Source: Paenibacillus sp. S150
GTDB taxonomy: Bacteria; Bacillota; Bacilli; Paenibacillales; Paenibacillaceae
DNA length: 60,571 nucleotides
Assembly: GCF_019352175.1 (NCBI RefSeq)
Contig: NZ_JACBYI010000045.1
Span: 1-60,571 of the forward strand
Direction: 5' to 3'
The notes beneath the pieces are model-generated. The model was given only the letters and a program-made list of their open reading frames with translations. It ran no database searches and was not told the origin of the DNA. Made by a program: the position numbers and the translations under genes. Each line of letters starts with the position of its first letter. Within the stretch, counting starts at the first letter, position 1. Of this stretch, positions 26,386 to 33,847 are shown one piece after another.

Positions 26386-28367
26386 AGATGCTTGACGCGG
26401 TCCCTTACTTCGGCTTGCTTGGCGGCGTTGAAGCGGGTCTGGTAGTCGCCGGTCAGATAGCCGGTCACCCGGCGCAGACGGCGGATATGCACATTGTTCT
26501 CATGTGCGCCGCAGGAAGGGCAGTTCGTGCCGATCACGCCTTCGTAGCCGCAGTCCGAGCAGCGGTCGACCGGATGGTTGATGCTGAAATAGCTGACCTG
26601 CTGCTCCAGCGCATACCGGATGATCTTCACAAAAGCCGCCGGGTTGCTGCGCGCATTGCCGTTCAGCTCCACATAAGAGATCGCGCCCGCATTGCAGTAT
26701 TCGTGGAAAGGTGCTTCCAGGCTGATTTTTTGTGCGGCGCTCAGCTCATGATAGACCGGGATATGGAAGGAGTTCGTATAGTATTCACGGTCGGTGACGC
26801 CGGGAATCGGCCCGATCACCTTGCGGTCCACCTTGGTGAACTTGCCGGACAAGCCTTCAGCCGGCGTGGCAAACAAGGTGATGTTGAGATTCAGCTCGTC
26901 GCTCTTGCGGTCGCAGTATTCCCGCATGTGGCGGACAATTGCGAGCGCTTTGGCGTGGATATCCATGTCTTCGCCATGGTGCTTGCCGTACATGGCCTTC
27001 ATGCATTCCGCCATGCCGATGAAGCCAATCGACAGGCTGCCGTGCTTCAGCAGCTCGCCTACAGGTTCTTCGGGAGCGAGCGCTTCGCCGCCTTCCCAGA
27101 CGCCTTCGCGCATCATGAAATCAGAAGCTTTGGCCTTTTGGGAGGCCTGGATGCGGAAGCGGTGGAGCAGCCCTTCGAGGGCAACGTCCATGTAATGGTC
27201 CAGGTCGTCATAGAAGCCTTCCTCGTCGGCGGCAAGGCGGCGGCCTGTGGCTGTGCCGTAAGCCAGTCCCAGCCGCACCAGATTGAGCGTATTGAAGGAC
27301 AGGTTGCCTTTGCCGGAGCAATGGTTGCGTCCGAAGCGGTCGCCCAGCACCCGTGTGCGGCAGCCCATGGTTGCAAATTCGGTATCCGGGTCGGCCGGAT
27401 CATAATATTGCAGATTGAGCGGCGCATCCAGATTGGCGAAGTTCGGATACAGCCTGCGGGCGGAGCATTCAGCCGCCTTGAGGAACAGCCCATAGTTGGG
27501 ATCGCCCTGCTGCTGGTTTATGCCCAGCTTGCATTTGAAGATCTGGATCGGAAATACCGGCGTTTCGCCGCTCCCGAGGCCGTTCATTGTGGCGGTCAGC
27601 AGCGAGTTGATCACCATCTGTCCCTCAGGCGAGGTGCAGGTGCCGTAGTTGATGCTGGTGAAGGGAATCTGTCCTCCCGAGCGGCTGGACATCGTATTGA
27701 GATTATGTATCATGCTCTCCGCTGCCTGAAGGGTTTCGCTCTCGGTCTCCTTCAGCGCAAAGCGGAAGGCCCGGGGATACTGCTCTGCGAGATCGCTGCG
27801 GCTCATGGTGATTTCACCAAGGCGGTCTCCGGCTTGTCCCTCTTCGAAATATTCCAGTCCCTTGCGGAACAGCTTGGCGAAGGATTTGGTCACATAAGGG
27901 GCCAGATCATAATCCAGCTTGTTGGCAGATACGCCGCCGTATTGGGCATTCTGCTGCGACTGGAAAATAATCGCCACAAGCGACATTGCGGTCATAATCG
28001 AGTTGGGAGGACGCACGCTGCCATTGCCGGTGTTGAAGCCTTCGCGGAGCAGCCGCTCGAACGGGATAAAGATGCAGTTGGTGGTTCCGATCGCGTACTG
28101 GTCGAGATCGTGGACATATACCACATTGTCGAGAGTCGCCTGCACCAATTGCGGCGGCATCGTGAAGTTGCGGGCGTACCATTTGGAATACTCACTGCCG
28201 AACTTGCTCATTTTGCCGGAAAAGCTCTCTCCGTTCAAATTGGCATTCTCGCGCAGCAGATCCAAATCCCGGCTGTCGATAATATCCCGCCCTAAATGGA
28301 TCACTTCCTCCAAAAGAACCTCCTGTGCAGCCTGACTACCGTTATACCGTTTCTCCAGCAGCGTCAT
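26382..28367 (-). CDS. nrdD: class III anaerobic ribonucleoside-triphosphate reductase
   Basis: Oxygen-sensitive glycyl-radical reductase making dNTPs without oxygen. The radical glycine is Gly636 in RRVTGYL, and a four-Cys zinc site precedes it (CSDCGY and CPSCG). VYVHDLDQYAIGTTNC and QSQQNAQYGGVSANKLDYDL are typical family segments. At 661 residues it starts close to the catalytic fold, and I see no canonical N-terminal ATP-cone. ATG at 28367 has AGGAGAG 7 bases upstream. An in-frame ATG at 28655 also has AGGAGAGG upstream, but that extension runs through the leader hairpins and does not look like protein. Expression is probably controlled by the B12 riboswitch and NrdR sites upstream. Confidence 0.95.
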   Translation of the reverse strand: MTLLEKRYNGSQAAQEVLLEEVIHLGRDIIDSRDLDLLRENANLNGESFSGKMSKFGSEYSKWYARNFTMPPQLVQATLDNVVYVHDLDQYAIGTTNCIFIPFERLLREGFNTGNGSVRPPNSIMTAMSLVAIIFQSQQNAQYGGVSANKLDYDLAPYVTKSFAKLFRKGLEYFEEGQAGDRLGEITMSRSDLAEQYPRAFRFALKETESETLQAAESMIHNLNTMSSRSGGQIPFTSINYGTCTSPEGQMVINSLLTATMNGLGSGETPVFPIQIFKCKLGINQQQGDPNYGLFLKAAECSARRLYPNFANLDAPLNLQYYDPADPDTEFATMGCRTRVLGDRFGRNHCSGKGNLSFNTLNLVRLGLAYGTATGRRLAADEEGFYDDLDHYMDVALEGLLHRFRIQASQKAKASDFMMREGVWEGGEALAPEEPVGELLKHGSLSIGFIGMAECMKAMYGKHHGEDMDIHAKALAIVRHMREYCDRKSDELNLNITLFATPAEGLSGKFTKVDRKVIGPIPGVTDREYYTNSFHIPVYHELSAAQKISLEAPFHEYCNAGAISYVELNGNARSNPAAFVKIIRYALEQQVSYFSINHPVDRCSDCGYEGVIGTNCPSCGAHENNVHIRRLRRVTGYLTGDYQTRFNAAKQAEVRDRVKHL

Positions 28368-28446
28368 TGTATAGCTCTCCTCTCGATATATAAGAACGTT
28401 CTGACAATAAGACATGGATTTAGGACCTGTAAATCCTTGATATCTT

Positions 28447-28483
28447 AAAAAAAGCATCTCCCGCCGAGAATGGCGGAAAATGC
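28447..28483 (-). terminator. leader terminator of the nrd cobalamin riboswitch
   Basis: On the minus strand GCATTTTCCGCC pairs over 12 bases with GGCGGGAGATGC (loop ATTCTC), followed by TTTTTTT. It lies between the riboswitch and nrdD, 80 bases before the start codon, so B12 binding could end transcription here. Confidence 0.88.
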
Positions 28484-28558
28484 CCGAATGCGTAATGCAA
28501 ATAGCCGAAGCCGGATATTTGCGGATGGTCTCCATGGAAAGAAGCTTTCCCGCAGAAG

Positions 28559-28601
28559 CCGATACCTGAGCGCGATAATGCTTATCGCATTCAGGTATCG
28601 G
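28559..28601 (-). other. long hairpin in the nrd leader
   Basis: CCGATACCTGA and GCGATAA on one side pair with TTATCGC and TCAGGTATCGG on the other, a two-base bulge apart, with a 3-base loop. It sits between the aptamer and the terminator. It may be part of the switching structure or insulate it. Confidence 0.75.
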
Positions 28602-28700
28602 CAGCCTTGGCTCCCCAGCGCTCAGGAAGGCTAATTCTGCTTGTGCAGGCCGCATGCGGACACCTCTCCTGTTCCTCGCAGGCGCTAAATTATGGTGTCC

Positions 28701-28910
28701 GGAAACAGGCAGGTCTCCTGGCTTCCGGCGAGTCCTGAGGCGCCTTCCCAAGGGATGTCGGCCCTCAGTGGCGTAAGCCTCGGGATAAGGCTCCGCAACG
28801 CTTCTGGAAGCCTGCGGGGCATCCGGTTACAGTGGCGGGACCACAGCGGATTTGCACCGCGCTTCCCTATTAAGCTTCAACCCTCCTGAAAGAGCGAAGC
28901 ACCTGTTTCC
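28701..28910 (-). promoter_or_regulatory. cobalamin riboswitch
   Basis: Read on the minus strand it has the P1 helix GGAAACAGG/CCTGTTTCC closing a 210-base domain, the GGTGCAAATCCGC core, the B12-box-like CCCGCCACTGTAA, GGGAAGG-type elements and the terminal AGCCAGGAGACC. These are the landmarks of the AdoCbl riboswitch. Downstream is an intrinsic terminator and then nrdD. Known B12 riboswitches repress when AdoCbl is abundant. Similar control of B12-independent reductases is known from Streptomyces nrdABS, where a B12-dependent class II enzyme takes over. Confidence 0.93.
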
Positions 28911-28924
28911 ACTATATTTTGTTG
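28909..28924 (-). promoter_or_regulatory. NrdR box 2 (weaker)
   Basis: CCACTATATTTTGTTG matches the NrdR consensus ACACWATATATWGTGT at about 12 of 16 positions. It begins exactly 32 bases from box 1, three helical turns, the usual spacing of paired NrdR boxes, and lies near the expected transcription start. Confidence 0.6.
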
Positions 28925-28934
28925 TCGTTAGATA

Positions 28935-28963
28935 AAAATAACCCAATATCTTGTGTTTGTAAA
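28935..28963 (-). promoter_or_regulatory. promoter of the nrd operon
   Basis: On the minus strand TTTACA (28963-28958), a 17-base spacer and TATTTT (28940-28935). The spacer is occupied by NrdR box 1. Transcription would begin near 28928, about 18 bases before the riboswitch P1 helix, which supports the assignment. Confidence 0.65.
28941..28956 (-). promoter_or_regulatory. NrdR box 1
   Basis: ACACAAGATATTGGGT on the minus strand matches the consensus ACACWATATATWGTGT at 14 of 16 positions. It fills the -35/-10 spacer, where the ATP/dATP-sensing repressor NrdR would exclude RNA polymerase. Confidence 0.75.
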
Positions 28964-29004
28964 CATTTTTTTGCGAGTCCGCGCCAGAAGCGGGTTCGGC
29001 GGAT

Positions 29005-29081
29005 TTACTCACAGCTGATCCACAGCTAGTCCACAGCAGATCGCCGGATGATCCCCAGACAGTCCACAGGTAATCCACAGC
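29005..29081. promoter_or_regulatory. array of seven 11-bp DnaA-box-like repeats
   Basis: Seven consecutive 11-mers start at 29005, 29016, 29027, 29038, 29049, 29060 and 29071. Six keep a TCCACA-like core (for example TGATCCACAGC, TAGTCCACAGC, TAATCCACAGC); the fourth is degenerate. DnaA boxes are TTATCCACA, so two members differ at one base and others at two or three. The 11-base period keeps all sites on one helix face. The array ends about 75 bases upstream of the nrd promoter start site and 221 bases before the plus-strand gene at 29303. Confidence 0.75.
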
Positions 29082-29302
29082 ATGCCGATAAAATTTACCG
29101 AATCGGGTTCATAATTTGTCCCAAAATACGCCACAAAGGTTACATAAATATAGTGCGTATGATCCTGGAAGTTTGTGTCTGACGGATGGAGGCTGCCGGA
29201 AACTTTTCTGCAGAGATTTATGGCGATTTGTGGGGGGAGACGGGAGTTGCTACAATAGAAGGACAGGAGAATTATTAACAAGGGATATGGGAGGGATTCA
29301 GA

Positions 29303-29611
29303 ATGGCTATTGGCGAAGTAACTGTAATTCCGATTGGTACAGGCAGCACCAGCCTAAGCAGCTATGTGGCCGACATGCAGCGCGTGCTGGAGACGGTGGA
29401 AGGCATTGCCTTTGAGCTGACATCCATGGGTACGATTATTGAAGGGCCGGTGACTCGGATACTGGCTGCCGTAGAAGCGCTGCATGAATCTCCATTTACC
29501 GCGGGAGCGCAGCGGGTGTCCACCTCGCTGAAGATTGATGACCGCCGCGACAAGCCTTCCACAAGCCGCAGCAAGCTGGAATCGGTAGAGCGCAAGCTGC
29601 TGGCGGAATAG
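29303..29611 (+). CDS. MTH1187 family thiamine-binding protein
   Basis: Small cytoplasmic protein of 102 residues, ferredoxin-like fold of the MTH1187/YkoF type. It shows the N-terminal VTVIPIGTGSTSLSSYV strand-loop and the ELTSMGTIIEG segment typical of the family, which binds thiamine or related pyrimidines. GGGAGGG lies 8 bases before the ATG. It is divergent from the nrd operon, with a shared 370-base control region that holds the DnaA-box-like array, and 36 bases upstream of the sugar isomerase gene, so these two may be cotranscribed. Confidence 0.9.
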   Translation: MAIGEVTVIPIGTGSTSLSSYVADMQRVLETVEGIAFELTSMGTIIEGPVTRILAAVEALHESPFTAGAQRVSTSLKIDDRRDKPSTSRSKLESVERKLLAE

Positions 29612-29647
29612 TTCTGACAGACCAGGCATAAAAGGAGCGGATGTTTA

Positions 29648-30424
29648 ATGACAACAACAGCACAGCAGATCGGAATACAGATGTACACGCTGCGGGACCA
29701 GGCGGAGAAGGATTTTCTGGGCACGCTGCGCAAGGTGGCGGAGATCGGCTACAAATCGGTGGAGTTTGCCGGGTATTTCGGCGTATCGGCTGCAGAGCTG
29801 CGCAGGACGCTGGCTGAGCTTGGGCTGGCTGCTCCTTCGGCGCATGTCGGCCTGGATTTCAGCAATCTGGACAATATGCAAAGCGCGCTGTCGAAGGAGA
29901 TCGATTATGCTCAGGAGCTTGGGCTGCAGTATATCATCACTCCCTCGGCGCCGGTTCCGCAGATTCCGACACTGGACGACGTGATTTCCCTGATTCCGTT
30001 CTTCGAAAAAGCCTCCGAGCTGGTACGGGCGGCGGGTATGAAGTATGGCTACCACAACCATGATTTTGAGTTCAGGCAAGTGAACGGGCAGGCCGTCATC
30101 GATATCTGGCTGGAACGCATTCCCGCAGAGCATATGGTGGCGGAGTTTGATCTGGGCTGGGTGCATGTGGGCGGGGCTATTCCGGCGGAATATGTATCCC
30201 GTTATGCCGGGCGCGTTCCGCTGGTCCACATCAAGGATTTCGGCGCAGGGCATGAGGAAGCCGATCTCGGAAAGGGCCAGGTGGACTTCGCAAGCGTGTT
30301 CGCTGCGGCCGGTGAAGCCGGAATTCAGCACTATATCGTGGAGCAGGAGGTCTTCGCTTCCTCATCTCTGGAGAGCGCCCGGCTGGCGCTGGATTACTTC
30401 CGCAAACGGGGAATGGCGGAATAA
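29648..30424 (+). CDS. sugar phosphate isomerase/epimerase family protein
   Basis: TIM-barrel protein of 258 residues in the xylose-isomerase-like / AP endonuclease 2 superfamily. The metal site is suggested by YGYHNHDFEF (about residue 137), AEFDLGWVHVGG (about 167), VHIKDFG (about 196) and IVEQE (about 235). Members include IolE-, IolI- and YcjR-like enzymes acting on inositols or keto-sugars. The exact substrate cannot be read from sequence. AAAGGAGCGG precedes the ATG by 7 bases. Confidence 0.9.
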   Translation: MTTTAQQIGIQMYTLRDQAEKDFLGTLRKVAEIGYKSVEFAGYFGVSAAELRRTLAELGLAAPSAHVGLDFSNLDNMQSALSKEIDYAQELGLQYIITPSAPVPQIPTLDDVISLIPFFEKASELVRAAGMKYGYHNHDFEFRQVNGQAVIDIWLERIPAEHMVAEFDLGWVHVGGAIPAEYVSRYAGRVPLVHIKDFGAGHEEADLGKGQVDFASVFAAAGEAGIQHYIVEQEVFASSSLESARLALDYFRKRGMAE

Positions 30425-30500
30425 GCCTCAGGAGCTTGCAGGCGCATCGCCGCCGCGGGCCTGCACAAAATGAAGCTGTTGAACCTCTTGAGAGAAAAGG

Positions 30501-30528
30501 TTGCGTTTTTTCCCAGACGTTGTATAAT
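30501..30528 (+). promoter_or_regulatory. tRNA-Thr promoter
   Basis: TTGCGT at 30501-30506, 16-base spacer, TATAAT at 30523-30528, ending 29 bases before the tRNA. A decayed version of the same block (AAAAGGTTGCG, then TACAAT) precedes the tRNA remnant near 57,150. Confidence 0.75.
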
Positions 30529-30557
30529 GTATTTTGTTTGGCGGAAAAATGCTGTAA

Positions 30558-30629
30558 GCTGGTGTAGCTCAGGGGTAGAGCAACGCACTCGTAATGCGTA
30601 GGCCGGGGGTTCAATTCCCTTCACCAGCA
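30558..30629 (+). tRNA. tRNA-Thr (anticodon CGT)
   Basis: Acceptor arms GCTGGTG and CACCAGC, D-arm AGCTCAGGGGTAGAGC, anticodon stem ACGCA/TGCGT with loop CTCGTAA, giving anticodon CGT for ACG codons, and T-loop TTCAATT. CCA is not encoded; discriminator base is A. A promoter precedes it and a terminator follows it, so it is a single-gene unit. Confidence 0.96.
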
Positions 30630-30648
30630 TCCTTAAGAATTCAATCGT

Positions 30649-30687
30649 AGCGCGGTCTCCCGGAGGTATGGGGCCGCGCTTTTTTTA
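30649..30687 (+). terminator. intrinsic terminator of the tRNA-Thr gene
   Basis: AGCGCGG (30649-30655) pairs with CCGCGCT (30674-30680), with an extra GC-rich inner stem, followed by seven T. Confidence 0.85.
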
Positions 30688-30689
30688 TG

Positions 30690-31390
30690 GAAAAGGTCGA
30701 TCTTCTAACCTTTACTACGATAAAGTGATGTACTTTAGGGTGCGCAGACCTCAATTACCAGACAGGTAATAATTATATAATTGAATTTAACTACTTGCTC
30801 TGCATGAAGAATAGTTCTGTTTATAAAGTAGGGTTTGTGTTTTGATGATTTATAAAGGTTTTTTCGTATTAGCGCATATAGTTTTTAATCGCTACCGATT
30901 TAATACCCCTCAGCTTGCTGCGTACTAACAAAGCTTGATAGGGATTTATGGACGAGGCATGTGATTTCACTGATCACTATTCACAATAGAGGGTGTCGAG
31001 CGCCCAAATGGTCACCTTATGTTTCTTTTAAAATTGTCCTTTAATGATTCGTACTTGGCGCAGCCAGTAGTATAACGAAGATAAGTCAGGATTTTTGAAT
31101 CGTGTTTTTGGGAATTGGAATTTTCCAGTTTTGAAACTTATTTCAAACAGCTAATGCGCGGGCTTAAAATGCCCCGTGGCTTTTTGTTCTTTTGTTCAAA
31201 AGTCTGCTGTTGGTTCCCCCCCCGGAGAGAAATCTATGCATCCAGCGTCCCTTTTTTATTTCTATCGACACGCGGCATACGCGCGCAACCGTTCTGTTTG
31301 ACACTATCAGATGCGAATCCAAACCGCGTTTCACGTTAAGGTTACTTCTTGATATTCAGATAAGTATTCCAATTTATTCTCTTTAAATCA
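30690..31390. other. AT-rich region without a recognisable gene
   Basis: About 700 bases directly downstream of the tRNA gene. Open frames at 31115-31339 and 31192-31386 lack binding sites and do not look like proteins. A small AATTACC/GGTAATT inverted repeat lies near 30755. Composition is lower in GC than on either side, suggesting foreign or decayed DNA. Confidence 0.55.
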
Positions 31391-31424
31391 AAAATGGCGT
31401 ATGCCGGGTGCATCTGGCATACGC
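31391..31424 (-). terminator. intrinsic terminator of the lipoprotein gene
   Basis: GCGTATGCC (31397-31405) and GGCATACGC (31416-31424) with a 10-base loop. On the minus strand CATTTTTG follows the stem. Confidence 0.8.
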
Positions 31425-31438
31425 TCATAACAAGTTTT

Positions 31439-31885
31439 TTAAGGATTATCAAATGCTATGTGTTCTTCGTTTCCGTCGTTCCATTTAATCGTAAGGGTGA
31501 TATCTTCGCCTTCCCGAGGTAAATTGTTGCTTGAAGTTCTGGAGAAAATTGAATCATTGTTGTTTACAAATACTGAGTTTTTACTACTTTCAGAGCCTAG
31601 TGTACCACTCAGGTGAGAAACACCTGGGCTATCAAGTTGATAGGCTACAGAATACATGATCTCTGATAAATCTAAGGGGTAAATAATGAGGTCAAGGTGA
31701 TACTTTATATTTTCATCTACCGACTCCCTAATAATATAATCAGCTTTCCAATGTTTACTTTCTCCTTGTAATCTCAGTACTTCTTTCAAATTTGAATCGG
31801 GAATATCTTTGGCTACTCTAGTACAACTCGAGAATAACATAGTTACGAATAACAATATTAAACAATACTTTATTATTTTCTTCAT
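31439..31885 (-). CDS. small lipoprotein, function unknown
   Basis: 148 residues with a lipoprotein signal: KKIIKY head, hydrophobic ILLFVTMLF core and lipobox FSSC with the lipidated Cys at residue 21. The mature part is a short beta-rich domain (for example DITLTIKWNDGNEE near the end) that I do not recognise. An excellent AAAGGAGGGG site precedes the ATG. It is divergent from two secreted paralogs with which it shares a 93-base promoter region. It could be their receptor, chaperone or immunity partner, but that is only suggested by position. Confidence 0.85.
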   Translation of the reverse strand: MKKIIKYCLILLFVTMLFSSCTRVAKDIPDSNLKEVLRLQGESKHWKADYIIRESVDENIKYHLDLIIYPLDLSEIMYSVAYQLDSPGVSHLSGTLGSESSKNSVFVNNNDSIFSRTSSNNLPREGEDITLTIKWNDGNEEHIAFDNP

Positions 31886-31939
31886 GTAATCCCCTCCTTT
31901 TAGATTTTTTAAATAAATATTCCTTTTTTTTACTAATTT

Positions 31940-31960
31940 GGTATATAGTATAATTATACC
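31940..31960 (+). promoter_or_regulatory. promoter -10 within a palindrome
   Basis: TATAAT at 31949-31954, inside GGTATA...TATACC arms (31940-31945 and 31955-31960). The -35 is weak (T-rich near 31926). The palindrome over the -10 could be an operator acting on both divergent genes. Confidence 0.5.
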
Positions 31961-31978
31961 ATAAAAGGAGGATACTTG

Positions 31979-32743
31979 ATGTATTTTAGAAAAAAAACAA
32001 AAATTTCTTCACTGTTATTGGCATCCGTTATACTGGTTTCTTCTTTGGGAACAACCGTTAGCGCCGCAACTGAAAGCATCGGTTCTAATCAGCAATTAGT
32101 AAAGGTTGAGAAGAACGCTAGTAAAGAAAGCTTGGTTATGGATTTAATACGTTCCAGTGGTGGTGTACTGAGAAATGTTGAGACTGGTGAGACTCTTGAC
32201 CTCAAGGTAGAAAGCACTAATACTCAAATAGTTAATGATTCTTTTGATTTCCAATCCAATAAAAGTGATATATAAGAGACTGCAACCGAAGCCACTGTAA
32301 CACAACCAACAGAGTACAAAGCCGAAGTTGTTATTGCAGCGAATGTACCTATGACAAAAGCAGATTATAAGGATGATCCAAGTCTCTCTGTTAGAGTGTA
32401 TATGACTATCTACTACACTCTGTATCCATCGGGTACTTTTAACTATGCGGGCATTACTAAAATTTCCTATCGATTTGAGAACTATGATTCCTCAGTCTCA
32501 GTTGAAAATAAAAAAATTCAAATTGGACAAGCGGGTATCGGAATTTCTGGTACTACACATCCTTATGATCAGTATGTAAGTCGTAATGCTTTAACTAGTG
32601 AAACTATTTTAGTTAGTGGTTTTGGATGGGAACCCGTTTTATGGGGGGGGATAGGTACTGCTGTTGCAGCTACAGTATCTGCTGATCTACATAGGGGGAC
32701 TAGTTCATCCTGGAGTTTATCATTTCAATTAGTAATAACATAA
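31979..32743 (+). pseudogene. secreted protein gene interrupted by an in-frame stop
   Basis: Paralog of the intact gene at 32789. The first 99 codons (signal peptide ending VSAA, then LRNVETGETLDL and STNTQIVND) end at TAA 32273-32275. After it the same frame continues for 156 codons with clear similarity to the second half of the paralog (ISYRFENYD, RNALTSETILVSGFGWEPV). A single nonsense change, with no frameshift, explains it. AAAAGGAGG lies 7 bases before the ATG at 31979, so transcription and initiation signals are still good. It may be a recent pseudogene, produce only the short N-terminal form, or be an assembly error. Confidence 0.88.
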
Positions 32744-32788
32744 TTAACTTTGAAATTATTCTGTTATTTATACTGGGAGGAATTAATT

Positions 32789-33529
32789 ATGTTTTTTTTG
32801 AAAAAGGCAAAATTATTTTCAGCTATATTATCATCTGTTCTACTTGTTACTTCTTTGGGAGCAACTGCGAGCGCCACAAATGTAAACATTAGTACAAATC
32901 AGAAATTTATACAAGTGGATAAAAATGAAAATGTAGCAAGTACAGTGATTAATTCAATAAAATCATCCAATGGTCAACTGAAAAACGTTGAGACAGGTGA
33001 GATTATAGACCTCGAGGTGGAAAGCGCTAGTACTCAAATAGTTAATGATGATACTAACATCCAATCCAATAGAGGTGTTACAGCAGATACTACAACAAAA
33101 TACAAAACCGAAGCAGTTCTTAGAGCTACCTCTGATACAATATCGGATAATAAGTCTGATAATAGTTTGGGTATGACTGTTTTTATGACAATCTACTTCT
33201 CTACATATTCAAAAAGTCTTCGCACCTATGTTGGTATTGATAAAATTTCCTATAGATTTGAGGTCTATGATACCTCTATCACAGTATCTAACAAAAAAAT
33301 TGAAATTGTACAAGTTGGAGTCGGATACTATAGTGGTTCTTCACTCCTAAATCAAGTAACAACACGTAATGCCTTATTGAGTGAGACTATTTTAGTAAGT
33401 GGATTTGGATGGGAACCAGTTGGTCTTGCTGCAAACTATTATGCTAATATAACGGCTGTATTATCAAGGGGAATTAGCTCAAACTGGAATTTTAATTTTC
33501 CATTAGTAATTCCAAGTTTCAATCCCTGA
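32789..33529 (+). CDS. secreted protein of unknown function
   Basis: 246 residues. Signal peptide KKAKLFSAILSSVLLVTSLG with a likely cut near ATASA-T (residues 25-30). The mature protein has an N-terminal region similar to its broken neighbour (LKNVETGEIIDLEVESAST), a short disordered stretch, then a beta-rich C-terminal domain (MTVFMTIYF, ISYRFEVYD, SETILVSGFGWEPV). No Cys and no wall-anchor motif are visible, so it is probably released. GGGAGG lies 10 bases upstream of the ATG at 32789; an upstream ATG at 32750 has none. It follows the broken paralog by 45 bases, a tandem duplication. Family not recognised. Confidence 0.85.
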   Translation: MFFLKKAKLFSAILSSVLLVTSLGATASATNVNISTNQKFIQVDKNENVASTVINSIKSSNGQLKNVETGEIIDLEVESASTQIVNDDTNIQSNRGVTADTTTKYKTEAVLRATSDTISDNKSDNSLGMTVFMTIYFSTYSKSLRTYVGIDKISYRFEVYDTSITVSNKKIEIVQVGVGYYSGSSLLNQVTTRNALLSETILVSGFGWEPVGLAANYYANITAVLSRGISSNWNFNFPLVIPSFNP

Positions 33530-33774
33530 ATGCAAGTGAATGTCATTCACAATTCGATTTTCACTGTATGCACAGCTGATTTAGGCTGCGGCCATATTAA
33601 AGAGATGCCGAAGCTGAGTATATTTCAGCAGTAGCGGGCGTTGAAATGAAGGCTTGTACGGGCAGCATCAGCGCTGCCAAATGGTTCTGATAATGATCCA
33701 AGTGATTGTGTTCACCGTATCGCTTCCTCCATATAAGAAGAGGCTGCAGTCTTTGAACAATATTTGCTTCCCCG
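33530..33774. other. gap with possible gene remnant
   Basis: Reading the minus strand at 33597-33740 gives YGEHNHLDHYQNHLAALMLP and VQAFISTP, protein-like words without a start or binding site. I take it as a possible remnant of an unidentified gene at the edge of the AT-rich islet. Confidence 0.3.
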
Positions 33775-33818
33775 GCAAAAAAAACAGCCTGCTTGAATGA
33801 GCCAGGCTGTTTTTTTGC
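33775..33818 (-). terminator. bidirectional intrinsic terminator
   Basis: AACAGCCTG and CAGGCTGTT arms with an 11-base loop, A-run on the left and T-run on the right, so it works in both directions. It ends the anti-sigma/sigma transcript on the minus strand and any readthrough from the plus-strand secreted gene. Confidence 0.9.
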
Positions 33819-33847
33819 ATTTTGAGCGTTATTTTGTTGTTTGGCGC

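Noticed and set aside
31115..31386. Two overlapping plus-strand frames as genes
   Set aside because: No binding sites, Cys/Phe/Arg-rich chance-like sequence.
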